Assembly (NCBI GenBank): GCA_958424475.1 | Contig: CATZTY010000004.1 | Coordinates: forward strand, 1 to 17,112 | Length of the DNA stretch: 17,112 nucleotides | Origin: an uncultured Collinsella sp. | GTDB taxonomy: Bacteria > Actinomycetota > Coriobacteriia > Coriobacteriales > Coriobacteriaceae | Direction of reading: 5' to 3' | In this document: positions 8,105 through 13,234 of the stretch, one piece after another | How positions within the stretch are numbered: position 1 is the stretch's first letter | Layout of the letters: every line of letters starts with the position of its first letter | Notes under the pieces: generated by a model | What the model was told of the DNA's origin: nothing | Databases searched by the model: none | Seen by the model: the letters and a program-made list of their open reading frames with translations, nothing else | Translations under genes and position numbers: made by a program

Positions 8105-8999
8105 CTTGGCCTCCTTGATCAAACTGAATCATTTCGCCAAGAATACGAGAGAGCTCTTCCTCGTCTTTAAACTCAATCTCAATCTTATTCTTTCCACGCG
8201 AGCTCTTCACACGCACGTTGGTATTAAATACTTGACGAAGCACACGGGCAGCCTTTTTAAAGGACTGAGGCGTTGCAGGCCTTGGCGTCTTAGGTGTCTC
8301 TCCGGCAGAAAACAACGGAGCAAGATTTTCTGTCGCTCTTACGGAAAGGCCCTCTGCAACTACTTTCTCTGCAAGTCGAATTCGAGCATCCTCATAGGGA
8401 ACTGCAAGAATCGCACGTGCATGACCAGCAGTAAGTTTGCCCTCAAAAATCATCTGCTGAACAACTTCAGGAAGATCGAGAAGGCGCAGCGAGTTTGTAA
8501 TTGCAGAGCGTGACTTGCTTACTGCCTTCGACAATGCCTCCTGCGTCATACCGCTGGCATCGATGAGCTGTCGATAGCCCTTAGCCTCTTCGACGGGATT
8601 CAGGTCAGAACGCTGAAGGTTTTCAATAAGAGCGAGAGCCAACATCTCTTCATCATTAACTTCTTTAATGATGACGGGCAGTTCCTCAAGACCTGCAAGC
8701 TTTGACGCCTGGTAACGACGCTCACCAGCGATGATCTCATAGCCGTTTCCATGTTTGCGAACCAAAAGTGGCTGCAAAACGCCATGTTCTTGGATTGACT
8801 CGCTCAACTCGCGAAGTTCAGTTTCGTTAAAGTGAATTCGCGGCTGGTTAGGGTTGGGAACAATATCCTCAATAGGCAGTTTTGTTTCAGATGATGCATT
8901 TGAACCCGCTGCAGCCGAACCACCGGTCTCATACTCGGCCTCTGAGACCAAAGCATTGAGTCCACGTCCCAATCCGCCACGTTTCTTTACACTAGGCAC
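8094..8999 (-). CDS. parB: Chromosome partitioning protein ParB (Spo0J)
   Basis: A 301-residue CTP-dependent DNA clamp that loads at parS and spreads, recruiting ParA and SMC. Features in order: N-terminal GRGLNAL (11-17), a short Ser/Ala/Gly linker, NPNQPR (49-54), the CTP-binding box GERRYQAS (92-99), ENLQRSDLNPVEEAKGY (126-142), a helix-turn-helix about 152-174 (TQEALSKAVSKSRSAITNSL), GHARAIL (192-198), and a C-terminal dimerisation domain after a Pro-rich linker near residue 235. The start is the GTG at 8999, which overlaps the parA stop by 8 bases and has AGAGGTGAT just upstream inside parA. Its targets are visible: three perfect parS sites just upstream of parA. Base composition is lower in GC than in the operons on either side. 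Confidence 0.97.
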   Translation of the reverse strand: MPSVKKRGGLGRGLNALVSEAEYETGGSAAAGSNASSETKLPIEDIVPNPNQPRIHFNETELRELSESIQEHGVLQPLLVRKHGNGYEIIAGERRYQASKLAGLEELPVIIKEVNDEEMLALALIENLQRSDLNPVEEAKGYRQLIDASGMTQEALSKAVSKSRSAITNSLRLLDLPEVVQQMIFEGKLTAGHARAILAVPYEDARIRLAEKVVAEGLSVRATENLAPLFSAGETPKTPRPATPQSFKKAARVLRQVFNTNVRVKSSRGKNKIEIEFKDEEELSRILGEMIQFDQGGQDEE

Positions 9000-9792
9000 G
9001 CTTGATCACCTCTTTTGCAAGGTTCATATACGCTTTCGCACCCTTATTTTGAGGTGCATAGGTAATTACCGGTTCTCCAAAAGACGGAGCTTCGGAGATT
9101 TTAACCGTACGGGGGATCAGCGTCTTAAACGCCTTATCACCAAAGTACGATTGAACCTCCTCAACAACCTGATTCGATAGAGAGGTACGCGAGTCATACA
9201 TGGTCATAAGCACACCATAGGTATCTAAGCCCTTGTTCAAACGTGATTTGACCATTTTCATTGACTCAAGCAGCTTCGTAACGCCCTCGAGTGCGTAGTA
9301 CTCGCACTGGATCGGAATCAAAACGCTGTCTGCTGCGGTCAAGGCGTTGATAGTAAGCAGGCCGAGCGAAGGAGGACAGTCAATGAAAATAAAATCGAAC
9401 TCGTCCTGAATCGGCTCAAGCAAATCTTTGAGACGGGTTTCACGAGCAATTGCGCTTACAAGCTCAATTTCGGCGCCTGCAAGCTGAATTGTAGCCGGAA
9501 TTACGAATACCTTTTTGCAATTTGTATCAAGAACAAGCGATTCTGCCGGCACATCGTTCAACAATGCATCATAGATGCAGTGATCAAGGTCTTCTTTTTC
9601 AATTCCGAATCCACTGGTGCTGTTTCCCTGCGGATCAAAATCGACAATCAGTGTCTTACGACCCTGCTCACCCAGTGCTGCTGCAAGGTTTACGGCCGTC
9701 GTTGACTTACCGACGCCGCCCTTTTGATTGATGATTGCAATGATACGCGTGTTTTTTGCGCTCTTAGAACGCTTAACGTCGCGAAATCCCAC
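8992..9792 (-). CDS. parA: Chromosome partitioning ATPase ParA (Soj)
   Basis: A 266-residue deviant Walker-type ATPase of the chromosomal ParA/Soj group. The P-loop is KGGVGKST (24-31) with the signature Lys24. Walker A' is VDFDPQGN (50-57) and Walker B is FIFIDCPPSLG (134-144). There is no N-terminal winged helix, so it is the short chromosomal type that binds DNA non-specifically and can also act on DnaA in Bacillus. The GTG at 9792 has AGGAGG four bases upstream. It overlaps parB by 8 bases. The 134-bp spacer upstream holds three parS sites, so ParB spreading there could affect parA transcription. A TTGACA occurs on the minus strand close to the start, but I see no matching -10; cotranscription with rsmG is plausible. 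Confidence 0.97.
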   Translation of the reverse strand: MGFRDVKRSKSAKNTRIIAIINQKGGVGKSTTAVNLAAALGEQGRKTLIVDFDPQGNSTSGFGIEKEDLDHCIYDALLNDVPAESLVLDTNCKKVFVIPATIQLAGAEIELVSAIARETRLKDLLEPIQDEFDFIFIDCPPSLGLLTINALTAADSVLIPIQCEYYALEGVTKLLESMKMVKSRLNKGLDTYGVLMTMYDSRTSLSNQVVEEVQSYFGDKAFKTLIPRTVKISEAPSFGEPVITYAPQNKGAKAYMNLAKEVIKRA

Positions 9793-9831
9793 GGTCCCTC
9801 CTGGTGTGTATTAAAGCTGTCAAACGGAGGA

Positions 9832-9847
9832 TGTTTCACGTGAAACA
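9832..9847. promoter_or_regulatory. parS site 1 (perfect)
   Basis: TGTTTCACGTGAAACA, a perfect 16-bp palindrome identical to the widely conserved bacterial parS. It is 39 bases from the next copy and lies in the leader of parA. Confidence 0.97.
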
Positions 9848-9870
9848 TTCCGAATCGATATCAACCGCCA

Positions 9871-9886
9871 TGTTTCACGTGAAACA
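9871..9886. promoter_or_regulatory. parS site 2 (perfect)
   Basis: Identical TGTTTCACGTGAAACA. It is the middle of three copies, exactly 39 bases from each neighbour. The 23-bp sequences between copies are not repeats of each other, so this is not a tandem duplication of a longer unit. Confidence 0.97.
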
Positions 9887-9909
9887 CTGCAAGTTGTTAG
9901 TATCCATTA

Positions 9910-9925
9910 TGTTTCACGTGAAACA
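9910..9925. promoter_or_regulatory. parS site 3 (perfect)
   Basis: Identical TGTTTCACGTGAAACA, lying directly against the rsmG stop codon at 9927. Third member of the 39-bp-spaced cluster. Confidence 0.97.
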
Positions 9926-9926
9926 T

Positions 9927-10664
9927 CTAGGCAAGCGGATTCTTCTTTGCCATGCCATTTGCACGAGGCAATGAAATGGATGCTGGATGACTCTTCTTAA
10001 GGACGATGAACTCCCTGTGACCCAAGCCTTCAGGTAAATCAATTGCGTCATTCAGAAGCAAAGAGAAGCCGCAAATCTTAGCTGCTGACATACCGGAAGC
10101 AAGCTCCTCATCCGAAGGATTGCCCTTGGTGATAACAAATAGCCCTCCATCCTTGAGGAACGGAGCCGCATACTCAACAAGAATCGGTAGAGGGGCCAGG
10201 GCGCGGGCGGTTACAACGGAGAACTGCTTCTTATGGCTTCGAGCATATTCTTCAAGACGATCGTGGACCGCATGAGCATGTTTCAGTCCAAGAGCATGAA
10301 CAAAAGAATTGACAGCATCAACCTTCTTGCCAACAGAGTCAATATAAGTAGCTTTACGATGCGTGGATATGGTTAACGGAATACCAGGGAAGCCTGCACC
10401 TGTACCCATATCAAGCAAAGCTCCCTCTGGAGCCTTATTGATATAGGGGAGCAAAACAAGTGAGTCGAGGATATGAAGTACGGCAGCATCTTCTACGTTA
10501 AGAATACGGGTGAGATTGGTTGTCTTATTTGTTTCCAGAACCAAGTCCAAATGATGAATACATTTCCTAAGCTCAACATCAGTTACGCTCAAGGAATACT
10601 CTTTGCAATAGGAAGTTAGACGACTCAACATCTCGTCAGCCTGCTGATCGGTAAGTACTAACAA
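9927..10664 (-). CDS. rsmG: 16S rRNA (guanine-527-N7) methyltransferase
   Basis: A Rossmann-fold SAM methylase of about 245 residues that modifies G527 of 16S rRNA. The SAM-binding loop is LLDMGTGAGFPGIPL (about 83-97). The family NLT signature precedes it (TNLTRI), and VTARALAPLPILVEYAAPFL follows. I place the start at the TTG at 10664, because AAAGGAG lies six bases upstream. A TTG at 10712 gives 16 more residues but would put that ribosome site inside the gene and start translation directly on the T-run of the jag terminator. The family length (about 240) also favours the shorter form. It is the first gene of the minus-strand rsmG-parA-parB unit. No strong promoter is visible between the terminator and the start. 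The gene is lower in GC than jag. Confidence 0.93.
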   Translation of the reverse strand: MLVLTDQQADEMLSRLTSYCKEYSLSVTDVELRKCIHHLDLVLETNKTTNLTRILNVEDAAVLHILDSLVLLPYINKAPEGALLDMGTGAGFPGIPLTISTHRKATYIDSVGKKVDAVNSFVHALGLKHAHAVHDRLEEYARSHKKQFSVVTARALAPLPILVEYAAPFLKDGGLFVITKGNPSDEELASGMSAAKICGFSLLLNDAIDLPEGLGHREFIVLKKSHPASISLPRANGMAKKNPLA

Positions 10665-10710
10665 CGAAAGCTCCTTTCTGACAAAAATCAGTGTATCGAG
10701 AACTTTTGAC

Positions 10711-10742
10711 AAAAAAAGGGGACGTGGAAACCACGTCCCCTT
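10711..10742 (-). terminator. rho-independent terminator of the rpmH-jag operon
   Basis: A 10-bp stem GGGGACGTGG / CCACGTCCCC (10718-10727 with 10731-10740), extended by two A-T pairs, with a 3-base loop. On the minus strand it is followed by seven T residues (10717-10711). It separates jag from rsmG. Confidence 0.93.
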
Positions 10743-10760
10743 AGCATAAGCTCGAGTAGA

Positions 10761-11330
10761 TTATCGAGCAACAATCACCACATGGCGATCAGGGTCAGAA
10801 CCCTCAGAATGAGTATCGACGGCATCATTGCCACGAAGTGCAATGTGAACCAGTCGGCGCTCGTAGGCATTCATGGGCGGAAGCGAAACACTCTTATGAG
10901 TGCGGATGGCACGCTCGGCAGCAGACTGAGCCATGGAGGCAACCTTGTCCTGACGGCGGCTCTTGTATCCCTCGACGTCCACTACAACCGGATACCTAAA
11001 GCCAAGCTTGCGGCTCACCAGCAAAGAGAACATAACCTGAAGGGCATCGAGGGTGCGACCATGACGGCCAATGAGAACAGCAAGATCAGGAGCCGTTACA
11101 TCCAAAATCAGCTCACCCTCGTCACCCTCATACTCATCGATAGGAGAGTTGGCGGCATCGAAGTGCGAAAGGATGGAACGCAGGATGGAAATCGCAACAT
11201 CGGCAATGGTGTCGAGCTCCTCATCGGTCAGCTCTTCACCAGCCTTGTAGCGCTGTGCAATCTCGGGATAATCGCCCGCGACCTGCGGGGCAACCTCCTC
11301 AAGCATATCCTCGATGATCTCTTCAGACAT
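10761..11330 (-). CDS. jag: KH-R3H RNA-binding protein Jag (KhpB)
   Basis: A 189-residue single-stranded nucleic-acid-binding protein. The ATG at 11330 is chosen because GGAG lies six bases upstream; a TTG at 11342 precedes that site. The first 75 residues are acidic and helical, with no clear Jag_N domain. A KH domain follows, with the GxxG loop in IGRHGRT (87-93), then an R3H domain at about 145-189 with ERRLVH (Arg158, His162) and a C-terminal VVIVAR strand. In Gram-positive bacteria this protein partners KhpA and influences cell division and elongation through RNA binding. It is the last gene of the rpmH-rnpA-yidD-yidC-jag operon and ends at a strong terminator. The short N-terminal region makes it smaller than many homologues. 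Confidence 0.92.
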   Translation of the reverse strand: MSEEIIEDMLEEVAPQVAGDYPEIAQRYKAGEELTDEELDTIADVAISILRSILSHFDAANSPIDEYEGDEGELILDVTAPDLAVLIGRHGRTLDALQVMFSLLVSRKLGFRYPVVVDVEGYKSRRQDKVASMAQSAAERAIRTHKSVSLPPMNAYERRLVHIALRGNDAVDTHSEGSDPDRHVVIVAR

Positions 11331-11345
11331 AACGTACTCCAAAAG

Positions 11346-11357
11346 TTAGGTACCTAA
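11346..11357. repeat. Palindrome TTAGGTACCTAA, copy 2
   Basis: A second identical 12-bp palindrome, between the yidC stop and the jag start, just upstream of the jag ribosome site. The shared core including the preceding G is 13 bases; beyond it the flanks differ. See copy 1 at 7842. Confidence 0.6.
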
Positions 11358-11374
11358 ATAAGATTGATATCCCA

Positions 11375-12145
11375 CTACTTCTTCTTGTGCGGGCGCGGCT
11401 TCTTCTCTCGACGAGTGACCTCAACCTGCAGCGGCGCGTTCTTAAGACGCTCCTCCTCATCGGCCTTCGCCTTGTCGATGACCTTCTGCGTCACAAAAAT
11501 CTGCTGGATAACCTGCCAAGCAGACGAGACGTCGTAGTACAGCAGAACACCAACGGGAAGGCTCCAGCCCATCCAAAGCATCATGACCGTCATGACAACG
11601 GCCATCATACGCATGCTCTGAGCCTGCTGGCCGGTCTGGTTGCGCGACATGTAGAGCTGCGGAATCAGGGTCAGGACGGCGAACAGGATCAGGCAGACCA
11701 GCGCGGGCAGTGCAACCATAAAGCCATCGGCAAAGGAAGCGCTCGGCGTGGTGGTCAAGTCGGGCAGGATGTTGAAGAACGAGAACGTGCCCTCGTTAAA
11801 GTACTGCGGCAGGTTACGCAGCAGCGTAAACAGGGCACACAGGATAGGCATCTGGATCAACAGCGGCAGACAACCAGCCATGGGGTTGAACTTGTTCTCG
11901 CTGTAGAACTTCTGCATCTCCTCGGCCTGACGCTGGGGATCGTCGGCATAGCGCTCCTGGATCTCGAGCATCTTGGGCTGCAGCACCTGCATGCGAGCCG
12001 TCGACTTGGTCGACTTGAGCATGAGCGGCGTCAGCAGCAGACGGATGATGACCACCAGGATGATGATGGACAGGCCCCAGTCGACCGCAAAGGTCTGGAT
12101 GAGCTTGAGCAGCTCGAAAAGGATGTTAACGATCCAATCCCACAT
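11375..12145 (-). CDS. yidC: Membrane protein insertase YidC/OxaA
   Basis: A 256-residue integral membrane protein of the Oxa1 family, which inserts and folds membrane proteins with or without SecYEG. A hydrophobic segment at about 23-43 carries the conserved groove arginine Arg35 (VVIIRLLLTPL). A cytoplasmic charged hairpin follows (about 45-85, MQVLQPKMLEIQERY), then four more hydrophobic segments, including GCLPLLIQMPILCALF (91-106) and LWMGWSLPVGVLLYY. The basic C-terminus (REKKPRPHKKK) is suited to ribosome contact. There is no N-terminal lipobox, unlike the lipoprotein SpoIIIJ of Firmicutes, and no large periplasmic domain as in Proteobacteria. GGAGG lies nine bases before the ATG. Position between yidD and jag is the conserved one. 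Confidence 0.96.
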   Translation of the reverse strand: MWDWIVNILFELLKLIQTFAVDWGLSIIILVVIIRLLLTPLMLKSTKSTARMQVLQPKMLEIQERYADDPQRQAEEMQKFYSENKFNPMAGCLPLLIQMPILCALFTLLRNLPQYFNEGTFSFFNILPDLTTTPSASFADGFMVALPALVCLILFAVLTLIPQLYMSRNQTGQQAQSMRMMAVVMTVMMLWMGWSLPVGVLLYYDVSSAWQVIQQIFVTQKVIDKAKADEEERLKNAPLQVEVTRREKKPRPHKKK

Positions 12146-12174
12146 GTAAGTTTTCCTCCGATAGCGAGTGCCCG

Positions 12175-12399
12175 CTAGGGCACAGGGTCATAACCGCCGA
12201 CGTGCAGGGGATTGCAGCGAGCGATGCGCCTCACGGCAAGCCAGCAGCCTCTCAAAACACCGTGCTTCTCAATCGCCTGGATGGCGTATTGCGAGCACGT
12301 TGGGTAATAAATGCAGGCGTCAGGCAATAAGGGCGAAATAACCTGTTGATATATGCGAATAGGAGCGATGGCAACACGTCGCAAAACGTGATTGCTCAT
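12175..12399 (-). CDS. yidD: Membrane protein insertion efficiency factor YidD
   Basis: A 74-residue protein with the family signature: [34 protein letters not shown], and the C-terminal [15 protein letters not shown]. Conserved cysteines are Cys29, Cys35 and Cys62. It is an amphipathic inner-membrane-associated factor thought to help YidC-dependent insertion. It overlaps the rnpA stop by 4 bases (ATGA), the usual coupled arrangement, and is followed by yidC after 29 bases. Confidence 0.95.
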   Translation of the reverse strand: MSNHVLRRVAIAPIRIYQQVISPLLPDACIYYPTCSQYAIQAIEKHGVLRGCWLAVRRIARCNPLHVGGYDPVP

Positions 12400-12734
12400 C
12401 GCTCCTCCCCGGCAACGCCGGCGCGTTTCATAAGCGAACGCAACGCCTTGTCCATCTCCTGCGGCGAGGAAACCCTCGTCTTGGGAGTTGCAAACAAGAT
12501 GATGTCATAACCCGCAACGGGAAATCCGCAGCTGCGGGCGGCCTCGCGCATCACACGCTTAGATCGGTTGCGCACGACGGCACAACCGAGTCGCTTAGCA
12601 CCAACGAAGGCGACCCTTCCGGAGTCGCCTTCGCCAACCGATTCACATATGGTCATTCGAATCAGAGGGTGATTGAAACGACGCCCCTGACTGAACACAT
12701 GCTCGAAATCTTGCCGAGACTTAATAGTCTTCAT
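12396..12734 (-). CDS. rnpA: Ribonuclease P protein component
   Basis: A 112-residue basic protein that binds the RNase P RNA and helps recognise the 5' leader of pre-tRNA. The signature RNR motif is clear in [16 protein letters not shown] (52-67), and the N-terminal FxxVFxxG motif appears as [11 protein letters not shown]. Length is normal for the family. The ATG at 12734 has no recognisable Shine-Dalgarno sequence. It sits 20 bases after the rpmH stop, so translation may depend on reinitiation or coupling with rpmH. Low RnpA output compared with L34 is common. Confidence 0.96.
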   Translation of the reverse strand: MKTIKSRQDFEHVFSQGRRFNHPLIRMTICESVGEGDSGRVAFVGAKRLGCAVVRNRSKRVMREAARSCGFPVAGYDIILFATPKTRVSSPQEMDKALRSLMKRAGVAGEER

Positions 12735-12754
12735 GCGAGATGTGTGTATCGCTG

Positions 12755-12889
12755 CTAGACAGTGAGACGCTTGCGGCCCTTGGCGCGACGACGGGCGAGC
12801 ACGGCACGACCACCCTTAGTGGCCATACGGGCACGGAAGCCATGGGTCTTGGCACGCTTACGCTTATTAGGCTGATACGTACGCTTCAT
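12755..12889 (-). CDS. rpmH: 50S ribosomal protein L34
   Basis: A 44-residue, highly basic ribosomal protein with the near-invariant start [18 protein letters not shown], followed by [20 protein letters not shown]. The ATG at 12889 has AGGAGG eight bases upstream. An in-frame extension upstream to 12949 is ignored because it runs through the leader hairpin and the ribosome site. First gene of the operon, expressed from the promoter at 12962-12991. Confidence 0.98.
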   Translation of the reverse strand: MKRTYQPNKRKRAKTHGFRARMATKGGRAVLARRRAKGRKRLTV

Positions 12890-12917
12890 CTTAAGTTCCT
12901 CCTGCTGCATTTCGAGT

Positions 12918-12935
12918 GTCCGCGGGGACGCGGAC
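12918..12935 (-). promoter_or_regulatory. Hairpin in the rpmH leader
   Basis: A 7-bp GC-rich stem, GTCCGCG / CGCGGAC, with a 4-base loop lies in the 5' leader of rpmH between the promoter and the ribosome site. There is no T-run, so it is not a terminator. It could stabilise the mRNA or act in control, but this is not shown. Confidence 0.5.
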
Positions 12936-12961
12936 GCAGATATAGACACGTGAGCTTGAAG

Positions 12962-12991
12962 ATTGTAGGGAAATCAATGTTCAAATGTCAA
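12962..12991 (-). promoter_or_regulatory. Promoter of the rpmH-rnpA-yidD-yidC-jag operon
   Basis: On the minus strand, a perfect TTGACA (12991-12986) and TACAAT (12967-12962) are separated by 18 bases. The predicted start near 12955 gives a leader of about 65 bases before rpmH. It is the strongest sigma70-type promoter I see in the window. Confidence 0.8.
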
Positions 12992-13088
12992 GAAATCAAA
13001 GGTAAAAGGTTGCGCAGTTCACACGGTTCCCCCATAAGCACAACCGAAATTTGCGCCTCATGGCAACCTTTCACGATATTTCATCGAG

Positions 13089-13097
13089 TTTTCAACA
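13089..13097 (+). promoter_or_regulatory. Variant DnaA box 1, TTTTCAACA
   Basis: Part of the 14-mer AGTTTTCAACAGGT (13087-13100), which is repeated at 13140 and, inverted, at 16340. It differs from the usual TTATCCACA at positions 3 and 6. It is 53 bases, about five helical turns, from box 3. Confidence 0.7.
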
Positions 13098-13111
13098 GGT
13101 CATGTTGGCAA

Positions 13112-13120
13112 TGTTGAGAA
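13112..13120 (-). promoter_or_regulatory. Variant DnaA box 2, TTCTCAACA
   Basis: On the minus strand TTCTCAACA, one base from the main variant box. It lies between boxes 1 and 3 in the opposite orientation. Confidence 0.5.
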
Positions 13121-13141
13121 CTTTTCGCCCGTTTTCCAAAG

Positions 13142-13150
13142 TTTTCAACA
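13142..13150 (+). promoter_or_regulatory. Variant DnaA box 3, TTTTCAACA, inside an inverted repeat
   Basis: The second copy of the 14-mer. It is the centre of an inverted repeat with 8-bp arms TTTCCAAA (13133-13140) and TTTGGAAA (13154-13161). TTGTCGAAA follows at 13163-13171, a 9-mer that also abuts the box in the dnaA-dnaN spacer. Confidence 0.7.
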
Positions 13151-13234
13151 GGTTTTGGAAAGTTGTCGAAAGATGAGAAACGCTGCACGGTGAGCTACTA
13201 TTTGTTCGAAACCTTTTGAAAGATTGCGAGCGGC

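Larger units (their letters stand above)
12890..13234. other. Upstream origin spacer between rpmH and the GHKL gene
   Basis: A 345-bp gene-free stretch. Its left half carries the minus-strand rpmH leader and promoter. Its right half (13087-13171) carries three variant DnaA boxes and an inverted repeat around one of them. A weak plus-strand promoter candidate, TTGCGC at 13051 and GATATT at 13075 with 18 bases between, could drive the GHKL-dnaA pair and would be followed by the boxes, fitting DnaA autoregulation. CTACTATTT at 13195-13203 is a short DnaA-trio-like run. Confidence 0.7.

Noticed and set aside
8105..8122. TTG at 8122 as start of the small protein
   Set aside because: The strong AGGAGG site lies within those 18 bases and is correctly spaced for the ATG at 8104.
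9832..9925. Regularly spaced repeats as a possible CRISPR array
   Set aside because: The repeats are 16-bp palindromes identical to parS next to parAB, with only three copies. This fits a centromere cluster, not CRISPR.
11771..11779. TCTTCAACA on the minus strand in yidC as a DnaA box
   Set aside because: It is isolated, lies in coding sequence, and single-mismatch hits are expected by chance in a window of this size.
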